Assembly (NCBI RefSeq): GCF_014652375.1
Contig: NZ_BMYR01000010.1
Location: 62,001-126,000 of the forward strand
DNA: 64,000 bases
DNA from: Alishewanella tabrizica
Lineage (GTDB): Bacteria; Pseudomonadota; Gammaproteobacteria; Enterobacterales; Alteromonadaceae
Reading direction: 5' to 3'
Shown: positions 29,521-39,705 of the stretch, one piece after another
Layout: every line of letters starts with the position of its first letter
How positions within the stretch are numbered: position 1 is the stretch's first letter
Position numbers and translations under genes: made by a program
The notes under the pieces: model-generated
What the model was told of the DNA's origin: nothing
Databases searched by the model: none
Seen by the model: the letters and a program-made list of their open reading frames with translations, nothing else

Positions 29521-31112
29521 TAATCGTTCCTCGATATGGGGGCGGTATGCAATACCTGCTCAATGTAGCGATGTGTTTGTAATAAATCGTCGGCCACCCG
29601 ATCTAATAACGCATAGAGTGGGCCTGCCATAATGGTCATGGTAATACAAAGCAGTAATAACAAGAGGATAGGGCTGGCTTCGCTCATTTTTAAACGCGGA
29701 CTTTGGGCTGCTTGGGCTGTCCAAAAACTGCGCACGCCAAAGCGCATTAATGAAATAATCGCGGTTAATCCGGCAAAAATCAATAAGATAACCAAAAGCC
29801 AACTGGCAACATCATTTCGACTTTGCAGTAATTGATGCAAGATACTAAATTTTGCAATAAAGCCAGACAACGGCGGTAACCCAGACATGATGAGCGCGCA
29901 AGCTGCAAAGGTCAGCCCCAAAAATGCCATAGCGGCCGGGATCACTACCCCAGCAGACTCTTTTTTATCTTCTTCCATAGCAAAAAACTCCATACTTAAC
30001 GCAAATACGCTATCTGCAGGAGTATAAATGCGTTCAATCAGCTCGGTTAGTAGCACAAAAGCCGCTACGGCCAGTGTTGAGCTGATTAAATAAAACAACA
30101 TAGCGCTGAGCGTAATGGCCTCACCATATCCCATTAACGCCAGTAAGATGCCAGACGAAATCACCGCACTATAGCTGGCAATGCGTCCAGAATCTTGACT
30201 CGCCAATAAGCCAATGGCCCCGAAGGTCAGGGTGAATAATCCACCAAGCAGTAAAAAAGACTGACCAAACCCAGCAGAGTCGCCTGCGGCGTCACCAAAC
30301 AGCAGATAATGCAGCCTTAATATGACGTATATGCCTATTTTCGTTAATAACACGAGCATGGCAGTAACCGGTGGTGATGCGGCAGAGTAGGTAATGGGTA
30401 ACCAAAAACCCAATGGCCACATAGCGCTTTTCGTGAGAAATGCCACGGCTAAAATAGCTGCTGCGGTATGCAGCATCTGACGTTGTGTTTCGGCAAGCAG
30501 CGGTATTTTTGTAGCCAAATCAGCAAAGTTTAGCGTGCCTGTTGCCGCGTACACTAACGCAATTCCCAATAAAAAAAACAGCGAGGCAATCAAGTTTACG
30601 ACGATATATTGCATACCGGCCCGGATCCGATTCACATTATAACCGTGCAGCAGTAAACCATAAGATGCGGCCAACATGACTTCGAAAAAGACAAAGAGAT
30701 TAAACAGATCGCCAGTTAGGAGCGAGCCATTAATCCCCATCAGTAATAATTGAAATAACGTATGAAAATGCACCCCAAGCCTAGCCCAGCGGCCATAAGA
30801 AAAAATGAGTGCACAATTGGCGAGTAAGGCTGCGAGCAGCATAAACAACGTGGCTAATCTATCACCAACCAATACGATACCAAAAGGCGCTGCCCAGTTC
30901 GCGGCCAAAAACACCAAAATATCATCGCCAGTAACAGGACCATCCGTTAACCAGAATAGGCCAATGGCGAGCACTAACAACAGTAAGGTACTGACTTGGT
31001 TGATCACAAATTTTGCTTTGTGATGGCGTTCATTAATTAATGCCAGCAACGCGCCTGTCAATAATGGCAGCAAAATAGGGAGAATGAGTAACTCGGCAAT
31101 AAATGGCTTCAT
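29520..31112 (-). CDS. mrpD: Mrp/Mnh Na+/H+ antiporter subunit D
   Basis: NuoM/NuoN-like proton-channel subunit of 530 residues with about 14 membrane helices. The discontinuous-helix region with the conserved Lys is seen in FLTKSAMWPLGFWLPITYSAA, followed by TAMLVLLTKIGIYV. It overlaps mrpC by four bases. Confidence 0.93.
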   Translation of the reverse strand: MKPFIAELLILPILLPLLTGALLALINERHHKAKFVINQVSTLLLLVLAIGLFWLTDGPVTGDDILVFLAANWAAPFGIVLVGDRLATLFMLLAALLANCALIFSYGRWARLGVHFHTLFQLLLMGINGSLLTGDLFNLFVFFEVMLAASYGLLLHGYNVNRIRAGMQYIVVNLIASLFFLLGIALVYAATGTLNFADLATKIPLLAETQRQMLHTAAAILAVAFLTKSAMWPLGFWLPITYSAASPPVTAMLVLLTKIGIYVILRLHYLLFGDAAGDSAGFGQSFLLLGGLFTLTFGAIGLLASQDSGRIASYSAVISSGILLALMGYGEAITLSAMLFYLISSTLAVAAFVLLTELIERIYTPADSVFALSMEFFAMEEDKKESAGVVIPAAMAFLGLTFAACALIMSGLPPLSGFIAKFSILHQLLQSRNDVASWLLVILLIFAGLTAIISLMRFGVRSFWTAQAAQSPRLKMSEASPILLLLLLCITMTIMAGPLYALLDRVADDLLQTHRYIEQVLHTAPISRND

Positions 31113-31459
31113 TCGTCGTGTTCTCGCTCTTTACCATCCACATGATCAGTACCTGTTAAGCCGCGAGAGCCCAATAAAACCACTAGATACAGCGCTGTTG
31201 TGGCAAAACCAATAACAATAGCGGTTAGCACTAAACCTTGAGGGAGGGGATCGGCATATTGCATCGCCGTTGCCGCCTGCTCGGGGAGGGTGAGTGGGGG
31301 TTTATTAATATGCACCCGCCCGGTGATAAAGATAAATAAATTGACCGCGTAAGACAGTAATAACAAGCCTGTTATGACTTGAAAGCTGCGCGGACGTAAC
31401 ACGAGCCAAACACCCGAACCAAATAAAATGCCAATCGCTAATGCCAGGATCAGTTCCAT
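31109..31459 (-). CDS. mrpC: Mrp/Mnh Na+/H+ antiporter subunit C
   Basis: NuoK-like subunit of 116 residues with three membrane helices; the block LVLTAIVIGFATTALYLV is characteristic. It shares one base with the stop of mrpA (TAATG). Confidence 0.93.
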   Translation of the reverse strand: MELILALAIGILFGSGVWLVLRPRSFQVITGLLLLSYAVNLFIFITGRVHINKPPLTLPEQAATAMQYADPLPQGLVLTAIVIGFATTALYLVVLLGSRGLTGTDHVDGKEREHDE

Positions 31460-34359
31460 TATTTTTGCTCCTGTTGTGCGCGATATTCATTACTTTGTCC
31501 AGGGATACGATGGCTGCGGACGGCTTGGTGTGCCAACGCAATCAGAATAAGCATGGTGGTCCCTACGACAACGGCAAATACGCCTAAATCAAATACAAAG
31601 GCACTCGGTAGATGTAACTCACCCAATAGCGGCAGCGTAACATGGGCCGTATGTGTGGTAAGAAACGGATAACCAAATAGCCATGCGCCCATCCCAGAAA
31701 GGGTGGCAAGCCCTAAACCGATACTGATCCAGCGATGAGGTTGTAATTTTAAGCGCGCTTCCACCCAGGCGGTACCCGCCAACATATATTGAATAATTAA
31801 GGCAACGGCGAAAATCAGGCCGGCAATAAAGCCGCCACCGGGCAAATTATGGCCCCGCATAAAAAAGTAAATCGCCACCACGATAATAATGGGTAACAGT
31901 AAGCGCAGATATACTGCGGGGACCTGCAAATAGCCAGTAGCGGCCTGTTCACCAGGCAATTGGCTTGAAGCAGGATCTACCGGATTGGTTTGCTGTGGTG
32001 GGATCCGCATGCTTTCAGGTGCAGGCCTAAACCGTCGTAATAGGGCATAAACGGTTAATGCGACGATGCTTAAAACGGTAATTTCACCCAAGGTATCGAG
32101 GTTTCTAAAATCAACCAATAACACATTTACCACATTGCTTCCGCCACCTTCAGGGAGTGATTTTTCAAGGAAAAACAGGCTAATGGTTTGGTTTTCTGGC
32201 TGAATAAGAATGATATAACTGACAAGTGTAAGTACCACACCTGCGGTAATCGCGAGGCTAAGATCGCGGATCCGTCGCAGTTTATCACGTGACGTGGCCA
32301 CTAAATTAAGTTTACGCGCTGAGATACGGGCGGGTAACCAGCGTAAACCCAGTAAAAGTAAGATCGTGGTTACGGTTTCAACCATTAATTGCGTTAAGGC
32401 TACATCAGGTGCCGATAACCATAAAAAGGTTAAACTGGTGACAATACCTGTGCCGCCAACCAATATTAATGCGGCTAATCGATGATATTTTGCTTGCCAT
32501 GCCGCGGCGATAGCGCAGCTACACCCCACCAACCACAGTAAGGCAAAAGGCAGATTTATTGGGGTAAATTGCAACGCGCTCAGTGTTGTCGGCAGATACC
32601 ACAGCATCAGCAATGCAGCCGATATGCCCAATAAGATCAGGATTACTAATTGAGGTTGTAGTCGTCGTGTTCCAAGCCAGCGTTCTAGGCGCGCAGCGCC
32701 TGCTGCCAAAAGCAACATGGTGGTTTCGTAGGCCTCTTTGCCATTTAGGCGATGCAGCAACGGTACATTATCGCGTAGTTTTAAATTACAGCGTGCAACC
32801 AGCCAACGATAAAACACCACACCACCACCAAACGCCAGCACACTCATTACAAGTGGCAAATTCACACCATGCCAAATTGCTAAGCTGTATTCAGGTATCG
32901 CGTCGCCTAACACTGATTGTGCTGCAGCACCCAGTAATAAGCCAATACTGAGTTCAGGTAATATTCCTACGATTAAACAACAGAGCACTAAAAGCTCCAC
33001 GGGGAAGCGCATCCAACGGGGCGGCTCATGCGGTGTTGAATTGTCACCGCTTTGCAAGGGGCCAAAAAATACCTGAATAAACCGTAGCGAATAGGCCACA
33101 CCAAAAATGGCCATTAATACCGCTGCGGCCGACATCCACCAATTTGAGGCTGAGCCTACCAATAAGGCTTCTGCAAAAAACATTTCTTTAGAGAGAAAAC
33201 CGTTTAGTAGCGGAACACCGGCCATTGCTGCGCTGGCCACGATAGCTAACGTCGCTGTGTAAGGTAATACCCGACGTAAACCACTTAAGGTGCGCATATC
33301 GCGGCTGCCCGTTTCATGATCAATGATCCCCACAGCCATAAACAGTGAGGCCTTAAACGTGGCATGGTTTAATGTGTGGAAAATGGCAGCAACCATCGCT
33401 AATGGTGTACCAATACCCAGTAAACAGGTAATTAACCCTAGATGACTAATGGTGGAATAGGCCAATAAGCCTTTTAAATCGTGTTGAAAAATGGCTAAAA
33501 AGGCACCGATCAGCATGGTGCACACGCCCGCAGTACCAATAATCCATGTCCATTCTGGCGTGCCGGCTAATACGGGCCATAACCGCATAAGTAAAAAAAT
33601 ACCCGCTTTTACCATGGTGGCAGAGTGCAAATAAGCCGATACCGGCGTGGGGGCGGCCATGGCATGTGGCAACCAAAAATGAAATGGAAATTGTGCGCTT
33701 TTCGTAAGTGCACCTAGGGCAATCAAAATTAAAGTGGGTAAGTACCATGCATGTGTGCGAATCACCTCACCCGCCAGTAACACTTTATCTAAATCATAAC
33801 TTCCGGCAATATGCCCCAGTAGCAAAACACCGATTAGCAAGCACAGGCCGCCAATCGAAGTCACGGTAAAGGCCATTCGAGCGCCTCGGCGCGCATCGGG
33901 TCTGTGATGCCAGTATCCGATCAGTAAAAAAGACGTGAGACTGGTCAGCTCCCAAAACATTACTAGCTGAATGAGATTACCCGAAAGCACCACGCCTTGC
34001 ATAGCACCCATAAAGGCTAATAGAAATGCAAAAAAGCGGGGTACTGGATCCTTAGGTGACATGTAATAACGGGCGTAGAGCACCACCAGTAAACAGATAC
34101 CTTGAATTAATACGGTGAATAACCAGGCTAAGCCATCCATGCGAAAGATAAGGTTCAGATCATAAGCAGGTAACCACGCTATCTCGTAGCGTAAAATACT
34201 CCCTTCACTTACCACGGCAAACTGTGACAAGGTAATCAGCAGACCGCTCAGTGCAATAGCGGCAGCAAACCAGGCTTCACGATTGCGAGCATGCGCGGGC
34301 ATGCAGGCTGCAGCAATAGCGCCGATAAAGGGTAAAAGGATAAGCAGCAGTAGCAGCAT
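31459..34359 (-). CDS. mrpA: Mrp/Mnh Na+/H+ antiporter subunits A and B, fused
   Basis: A 966-residue protein. Residues 1-770 form the NuoL-like A subunit with about 20 helices, including the conserved ALTKSAQFPFHFWLPHAM and FHTLNHATFKASLFM blocks. Residues about 800-966 correspond to the MnhB domain (YFFMRGHNLPGGGFIAGLIF). Fusion of A and B marks the group 2 (Pha-like) Mrp operons, and all other subunits follow in order C-G. The start has a very strong AAGGAG site. Together the complex exports Na+ (or K+) using the proton gradient. The upstream SLC13 gene ends only 34 bases away on the same strand. Confidence 0.93.
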   Translation of the reverse strand: MLLLLLILLPFIGAIAAACMPAHARNREAWFAAAIALSGLLITLSQFAVVSEGSILRYEIAWLPAYDLNLIFRMDGLAWLFTVLIQGICLLVVLYARYYMSPKDPVPRFFAFLLAFMGAMQGVVLSGNLIQLVMFWELTSLTSFLLIGYWHHRPDARRGARMAFTVTSIGGLCLLIGVLLLGHIAGSYDLDKVLLAGEVIRTHAWYLPTLILIALGALTKSAQFPFHFWLPHAMAAPTPVSAYLHSATMVKAGIFLLMRLWPVLAGTPEWTWIIGTAGVCTMLIGAFLAIFQHDLKGLLAYSTISHLGLITCLLGIGTPLAMVAAIFHTLNHATFKASLFMAVGIIDHETGSRDMRTLSGLRRVLPYTATLAIVASAAMAGVPLLNGFLSKEMFFAEALLVGSASNWWMSAAAVLMAIFGVAYSLRFIQVFFGPLQSGDNSTPHEPPRWMRFPVELLVLCCLIVGILPELSIGLLLGAAAQSVLGDAIPEYSLAIWHGVNLPLVMSVLAFGGGVVFYRWLVARCNLKLRDNVPLLHRLNGKEAYETTMLLLAAGAARLERWLGTRRLQPQLVILILLGISAALLMLWYLPTTLSALQFTPINLPFALLWLVGCSCAIAAAWQAKYHRLAALILVGGTGIVTSLTFLWLSAPDVALTQLMVETVTTILLLLGLRWLPARISARKLNLVATSRDKLRRIRDLSLAITAGVVLTLVSYIILIQPENQTISLFFLEKSLPEGGGSNVVNVLLVDFRNLDTLGEITVLSIVALTVYALLRRFRPAPESMRIPPQQTNPVDPASSQLPGEQAATGYLQVPAVYLRLLLPIIIVVAIYFFMRGHNLPGGGFIAGLIFAVALIIQYMLAGTAWVEARLKLQPHRWISIGLGLATLSGMGAWLFGYPFLTTHTAHVTLPLLGELHLPSAFVFDLGVFAVVVGTTMLILIALAHQAVRSHRIPGQSNEYRAQQEQK

Positions 34360-34393
34360 TTTTCTCCTTAAAAAAACAGCCAGTAAACGTTAA

Positions 34394-36235
34394 TTAACCG
34401 TTAGGGTGGAGTGGATACAGCCACGGCACCATTATAACGCTGATAATTAATAATATAACCGTTAAGGGAGTCCCAATTTTTAAAAAGTCACTAAACTTAA
34501 ATTGGCCTGGCCCCAGCACCAAAGTGTTTACTGGCGACGCAACTGGGGTCATAAAAGCGGCTGAGGCGCCTAGCGCCACCATCATAGCAAAGGGATAAGG
34601 CGACGCCTGAAAGGCGCTGGCCAGTGAGATAGCCACTGGCGCCATTAAAACAGCGGTAGCGGTGTTAGAGATAAACAGACTAAGTAGGGTGGTCAGTATA
34701 AATACCGCGGCGAGCACGGCATGATAACTGGCGTTACCCATTAGGCTAAGCCACTGATTTACCAGTAAGTCGACACCCCCCGTCAGTTGCAGCGCCTGAG
34801 CAAAAGGCAGCATGCCAACAATCAGCATAATACTGGGCCAACTAATGGCTTTGTAGGCACTGGCTAAATCGATACAGCGGCAGGCGCCGAGTGATAAACA
34901 GGTAATTAACACGGCCACTACGGCAGGCACCAGATCACTGACCATTAAAAACACCATCAGCGCCAAACAGGCCAGCGCATGTGGCGCCTTTTTCGCTGCT
35001 GGCGTCATTTCGTCAATTTCTGCCGGCACACTTAACACTAAAAAATCGCGGTTTTGTTGGTGTAACTGCTGAATATCTTGCCAGGTACCCGCCACTAAGA
35101 TTGTGTCTGTCGCTTGCAGTTTTTCGTCTACCAACACCTGATTAAGGGCCTGGCCATTGCGCCGGATCCCAAGCACATTAAGCCGGTAACGGCTACGGAA
35201 TGCTAATTCTTGGATACTTTTGCCTGGTAATGACGACTCGGGTGGAAAGGCCACTTCAGCCAAGCCAAGCTCGTGTGCGTGCAAGCTAAAATAAGAGCTG
35301 CTTAGGGGCAACGGCTCTAAGCCGAGTATGGCCGAGGCTTGCATAACGCTCATTTGCGGATCGGCTAAGTCGACTAATAAAATATCGCCAGGCTGAACCA
35401 CTGTTTGGCCGGTAGCAAGCAGCAATAAGGTACGGAATTTCTGCGATCGCTCTACCGCTACCACATTAATGCCGTATTCTGAGCGCAGTCCAAGCGCATT
35501 AAGCGGCTGGTTAAGTAAAGGTGAATGGCTTGCAACCCGAAGCCTGAGTTCGCGCTCGGTTAAACAATACGTTTTGGCTAAATCGGCCAGCGTCAGGCGC
35601 TGTTGTGTGGGGGTATCGCTCTTTGTTTTTGGCGCTAACCAATGTTGCAACAGCAACATATAGCCGATACCAAGTATCAGTGCGGTCAGGCCAATCGGGG
35701 TAAAACTAAAAAAGTTGAAGCCTGCCTGCCCACTTTGCATTAACGCATTATTTACCACCATATTGGGAGGGGTAGCGACAAGCGTTAACATACCGCCAAT
35801 GAGCGCCGCAAAGGCTAACGGCATCAATAAACGACCAGGTAGGATTTTCAAGCGGGCTGCTACGCTGAGCACAACGGGAATAAAAACCGCAACGACACCC
35901 GTCGAACTCATTACTGAACTCAGTAAGGCAGCGCTAGACATTAGCAAAATGACTAAACGTATTTCACTGCTGCCTGAGGTTTTTACCAGCCAATCCCCCA
36001 ATCGATAAACAATACCAGTACGAACCAAGGCATCACCCACCACAAACAATGCGGCAATAAGAATGACTGTGGGATTACTAAAACCTGCTAGCGTATCCGC
36101 GACCGACAAGACGCCTGTTAGCGGAAATAGGATAAGTATCGTCAGCGCCACGACATCTGAGCGGGGTTTATTGATCACAAAACACACCAAAGCACCAAGC
36201 AGTAAAGCCAGCACCATCCATAATTCGTTAGACAT
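34394..36235 (-). CDS. SLC13/DASS-family sodium-anion symporter with two TrkA-C domains
   Basis: A 613-residue transporter. Membrane segments cover about residues 1-185 and 395-610, with DASS-type hairpin motifs such as ATPPNMVVNNAL and SNTATAVLMAP. Two RCK/TrkA-C regulatory domains lie between (about 215-300 and 315-400). Family members of this layout carry sulfate, thiosulfate or dicarboxylates with Na+. Position between cysW and the Mrp operon suggests sulfate, by context only. It is likely to be co-transcribed with mrpA (34-base gap). Confidence 0.85.
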   Translation of the reverse strand: MSNELWMVLALLLGALVCFVINKPRSDVVALTILILFPLTGVLSVADTLAGFSNPTVILIAALFVVGDALVRTGIVYRLGDWLVKTSGSSEIRLVILLMSSAALLSSVMSSTGVVAVFIPVVLSVAARLKILPGRLLMPLAFAALIGGMLTLVATPPNMVVNNALMQSGQAGFNFFSFTPIGLTALILGIGYMLLLQHWLAPKTKSDTPTQQRLTLADLAKTYCLTERELRLRVASHSPLLNQPLNALGLRSEYGINVVAVERSQKFRTLLLLATGQTVVQPGDILLVDLADPQMSVMQASAILGLEPLPLSSSYFSLHAHELGLAEVAFPPESSLPGKSIQELAFRSRYRLNVLGIRRNGQALNQVLVDEKLQATDTILVAGTWQDIQQLHQQNRDFLVLSVPAEIDEMTPAAKKAPHALACLALMVFLMVSDLVPAVVAVLITCLSLGACRCIDLASAYKAISWPSIMLIVGMLPFAQALQLTGGVDLLVNQWLSLMGNASYHAVLAAVFILTTLLSLFISNTATAVLMAPVAISLASAFQASPYPFAMMVALGASAAFMTPVASPVNTLVLGPGQFKFSDFLKIGTPLTVILLIISVIMVPWLYPLHPNG

Positions 36236-36360
36236 GCGCTAAAGTCCTTGACTAACCAGTGCTAAGTTACTGATGTCCAGTGTAAAGCTTATGCTAAAAA
36301 GAATACAGTACTCTGAGGTGCGTATTCAGCAGTCTTAGGTCGGTGTTTTATGTATTTGTC

Positions 36361-37179
36361 TTATGTATTTGTCTTATGCAATTCGGATTGCAATACAGCT
36401 TTTACCACTAAGGTCGCAATCGCCATTAAGGTTAACAACGCCGCGGCAATAAAAGCACCAGTAGCATTATAGTCTTGTTGCAGGAGTTCGATATGCAATG
36501 GCAATGTATTGGTTTGGCCGCGAATGGTTCCAGATACGACGGATACCGCACCAAACTCTCCAACAGCACGTGCGTTGGTTAAAATTACGCCATAAAGTAA
36601 AGCCCAGCGGATATTGGGTAGGGTGATTTGCCAAAACACTTGCCAGCCGCTGGCGCCTAATAATACGGCCGCTTCTTCTTGCTCGGTGCCAAGCGTTGAC
36701 ATTAATGGTACCAACTCTTTTACTACAAAAGGACAAGACACAAAAATAGTGACTAATACTAAACCTGGCCACGCGAACATTAACTGCATATCCGCCGCAT
36801 CTAGCCAGTGAGCAAAAGGGCCATTGCTGCCATAAAGTAATAAATACAAGAGGCCCGCTACGACAGGCGAAACAGCAAACGGAATATCAATTAACGTGAG
36901 TAACAGGTGCCGACCGGGAAAGGTAAAACGGGTAACACACCATGCAATTAAGGTACCGAAAACTAAATTAATAGGAACAGTGATACCTGCTACTAAGAGT
37001 GTTAAACCAATGGCATGCAACATATCGGCATCACTTAGATTCTGAATAACCCCGCCGATGCCTGCTGAAAATGCGGCAATAAAAATCAATAGTAGTGGGG
37101 TTAGCAACAGTAAAACGCTTAAGGTTACCCCTGTTGCAATTAATACCCGACGGATCCCTTTTCCCGCATTATTGTTCAT
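36361..37179 (-). CDS. cysW: Sulfate ABC transporter permease CysW
   Basis: A 272-residue inner-membrane permease with six hydrophobic segments and the ABC coupling loop EEEAAVLLGASGWQVFWQITLPNI region (EAA motif, about 160-185). It overlaps cysT by four bases. A short direct repeat TATGTATTTGTCT spans the stop codon. No cysA follows; the SLC13 gene begins 125 bases downstream. Confidence 0.93.
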   Translation of the reverse strand: MNNNAGKGIRRVLIATGVTLSVLLLLTPLLLIFIAAFSAGIGGVIQNLSDADMLHAIGLTLLVAGITVPINLVFGTLIAWCVTRFTFPGRHLLLTLIDIPFAVSPVVAGLLYLLLYGSNGPFAHWLDAADMQLMFAWPGLVLVTIFVSCPFVVKELVPLMSTLGTEQEEAAVLLGASGWQVFWQITLPNIRWALLYGVILTNARAVGEFGAVSVVSGTIRGQTNTLPLHIELLQQDYNATGAFIAAALLTLMAIATLVVKAVLQSELHKTNT

Positions 37180-38012
37180 TTCAGGGCCCCCGTGATGTGC
37201 TGATAGCGTTGCTGTAGACCGTTAATTAAGAAAAGCAGTATCAAGGACGCCAGCAAGACAACACTGGCAATGGCCGCAGCAGCGGCGTAATCAAACTCTT
37301 GTAAGCGTACAAAGATCATTAATGACGTGACTTCAGTTTGCCAAGGCAAGTTACCGGCAATAAAGATCACCGCACCAAATTCACCTAAACTGCGCGTAAA
37401 TGAAAGCGCAGTACCTGTTAACAGGGCTGGTTTTATTTCGGGCAAAATCACGCGATAAAAGGTTTGAAAGGGACTGGCACCGAGGGTCGCTGACGCTTCT
37501 TCGTATTCAGGGCCAAACTCTTCCAGTACCGGTTGAACAGTACGTACCACAAAGGGCACGCTAGTAAAGGTCATTGCCACCACAATTCCCAGCCAGGTAT
37601 AGGAGACTTTAATATCCCACAAGGCTAAATACTGGCCATACCAACCTTGGGTGGAAAATAATGCGGCTAAGGTTAATCCTGCCACTGCAGTGGGCAAGGC
37701 GAAAGGTAAATCCATTAAGCCATCTAACAACAAACGTCCTGGAAAACGGTAACGCGTTAAGATCCAGGCCATTAAAAGCCCAAAAAACAAATTAAAAATA
37801 CTGGCAACTAACGCGGCCGAGGCGGTCACTTTGTAGGAGGCCACAACACGGGGATCACTGATAATGGCCCAATATTCAGGTAGGGTGAGTTTGGCCGTTT
37901 CCATTACCAAACCCGTGAGCGGTAATAAAATCACCAAGCCAATAAAAAATAAACTGCTGCCAAGGCTTACACTAAAGCCTGGCAGCACACGCTTACCGTT
38001 TTGTTTCGCCAT
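37176..38012 (-). CDS. cysT: Sulfate ABC transporter permease CysT (CysU)
   Basis: A 278-residue permease with six membrane segments and the EAA coupling motif EEASATLGASPFQTFYRVILP. It pairs with CysW to form the sulfate channel. It begins two bases after the stop of the binding-protein gene and overlaps cysW by four bases. Confidence 0.93.
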   Translation of the reverse strand: MAKQNGKRVLPGFSVSLGSSLFFIGLVILLPLTGLVMETAKLTLPEYWAIISDPRVVASYKVTASAALVASIFNLFFGLLMAWILTRYRFPGRLLLDGLMDLPFALPTAVAGLTLAALFSTQGWYGQYLALWDIKVSYTWLGIVVAMTFTSVPFVVRTVQPVLEEFGPEYEEASATLGASPFQTFYRVILPEIKPALLTGTALSFTRSLGEFGAVIFIAGNLPWQTEVTSLMIFVRLQEFDYAAAAAIASVVLLASLILLFLINGLQQRYQHITGALK

Positions 38013-38014
38013 GG

Positions 38015-39016
38015 TTAGCGACGGCCCTCTGCCAGCAATTTATCTAATTCGGCGTTATTGCCAAAGTGAGTGGTATTTACCGCATCCCAACTACCAAACT
38101 GGTCTTCAACAGTAAATAATTGCGTTTCTGGGAACTGCGCAGCTGTGTCATTAACGACGGTTTTATCGTAAACGCGATAAAAATAGCTGGCCAGTACGCG
38201 CTGCGCTTGCTCGCTATACAAAAATTCAAGATAGGCTTTGGCCTGCGTTTCCGTACCATTTCTGGCGACGTTGCGATCAACCCAAGCTACGGGGAATTCA
38301 GCGAGAATATTGGTTTTCGGCACTACGCGTTCTAAGGCAAGATCAGGGTATTGCTTGATAATGTTGTTCACTTCAGATTCGAAGGTGATTAATACATCAC
38401 CCAGTTCACGATCAATAAAGGATGTTGTCGCGCCACGACCACCTGTATCAAATACCACTACGCGTTTTAAAAACTCAACCATCCAGCTTCGCGCAGCGGC
38501 ATCATCTGCCAACCGTTGCTTGGCCGCGCCATAGGCACCCAAATACGTATAACGGGCGTTACCTGAGGTTTTTGGATTGGGAAAAACCAGGGTTACGCCT
38601 TCATTGGTCAAATCGGCCCAATCTTGAATATTCTTCGGATTCCCTTTACGCACCAAAAATGCCATGGTGGAGTAGTATGGTGAGCTATTATTGGCTAAAC
38701 GTTCGCGCCAATTTTCGGGTAACAATTTACCGCGTTGATGCAGAATATCGATGTCCGTGCTTTGATTAAATGTAACCACATCAGCGCGCAGCCCCTGAAT
38801 AATGGCTTGTGCTTGACGGGATGAACCGCCATGCGATTGATTGATCGTTAAGGTTTCACCGGTCTTTGCTTGCCAATGTGCTACAAAAAGAGGATTAATT
38901 TCAGCAAAGAGCTCGCGTGAAATATCATAGCTGCTGTTTAAAATTTCTTTTGCGTGTGCTGGGACATGGGCAAGGGTACTGACAACCAAGGCCGTCGCTA
39001 ATATCAATTTACGCAT
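38015..39016 (-). CDS. Sulfate/thiosulfate-binding periplasmic protein
   Basis: A 333-residue periplasmic receptor of the Sbp/CysP family. The signal peptide ends at about VPAHAKE (residue 22). Family blocks include [12 protein letters not shown] near the mature N-terminus, [35 protein letters not shown] and [12 protein letters not shown]. It is the first gene of the sbp-cysT-cysW unit. Whether it is the Sbp (sulfate) or CysP (thiosulfate) paralogue is not decided here. Confidence 0.92.
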   Translation of the reverse strand: MRKLILATALVVSTLAHVPAHAKEILNSSYDISRELFAEINPLFVAHWQAKTGETLTINQSHGGSSRQAQAIIQGLRADVVTFNQSTDIDILHQRGKLLPENWRERLANNSSPYYSTMAFLVRKGNPKNIQDWADLTNEGVTLVFPNPKTSGNARYTYLGAYGAAKQRLADDAAARSWMVEFLKRVVVFDTGGRGATTSFIDRELGDVLITFESEVNNIIKQYPDLALERVVPKTNILAEFPVAWVDRNVARNGTETQAKAYLEFLYSEQAQRVLASYFYRVYDKTVVNDTAAQFPETQLFTVEDQFGSWDAVNTTHFGNNAELDKLLAEGRR

Positions 39017-39125
39017 GACAATTCACCTCAAAATTTAGATAAGGCTAGTTTAATATGCGTAATGGTTACTACAAGCTATTTCATAAGGCTATTTAGTTAT
39101 AAAGCATACACGGATGCTATAAGCA

Positions 39126-39563
39126 TTACACGCCCTGACGTTTAAATTTGGTTTCTAAAATCACCGATGAGGTCGTGCGTTCCACTCCGTCTAAATTACC
39201 AATATCATCCAAGAGATGACTGAGTTGTTCAGTGCTTTGTGCTTGGACTATGGCAATTAAATCATATTCGCCGCTAATGGCAAATAAGGCGGATATTTGT
39301 GGCATTTGCCGCAATTCTGTATTGGTTCGCGCTGTCAGTTTTTGTTTTACCTTGATACTCACGTGCGCCGAGACCAAATTGGTTAAATAGCTATCACTGA
39401 GCTCTACTGTAAAGCTTTTAATCACGCCACTGTCTTGCAGCTTTTGTAACCGATGTTGCACCGTAGCGCGGGATAATGATAGGGCTCTGGCTAAATCTGA
39501 AATACTCGCACGGGCATCGCGTTGCAATAACGCCAATAACTTTTCATCTTCTTTATTTAGCAT
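39126..39563 (-). CDS. Lrp/AsnC-family transcriptional regulator
   Basis: A 145-residue regulator with an N-terminal helix-turn-helix (about residues 4-55, ASISDLARALSLSRATVQHRL) and a C-terminal RAM ligand-binding domain (FAISGEYDLIAIVQA). The ATG at 39563 is preferred to a GTG twelve codons upstream because it matches the family start. It diverges from astA across a 142-base AT-rich spacer, which suggests control of astA and the following gene by an amino acid such as arginine or lysine. This is inference from position. Confidence 0.88.
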   Translation of the reverse strand: MLNKEDEKLLALLQRDARASISDLARALSLSRATVQHRLQKLQDSGVIKSFTVELSDSYLTNLVSAHVSIKVKQKLTARTNTELRQMPQISALFAISGEYDLIAIVQAQSTEQLSHLLDDIGNLDGVERTTSSVILETKFKRQGV

Positions 39564-39705
39564 TTTGCTAATTGACCTTATCAAATTGCAATTAAACACC
39601 GTTATTTTAATCTAAATGATACTGCAGATTGACATTGCTGACCACTATAATAGTTAACATATACCTCGCTGATATTATTATTTTTCTTTTATGAGGCCTT
39701 GTTAA

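Noticed and set aside
32583-32951. 122-codon plus-strand frame
   Set aside because: Antisense to the A subunit of the Mrp antiporter and without family resemblance.
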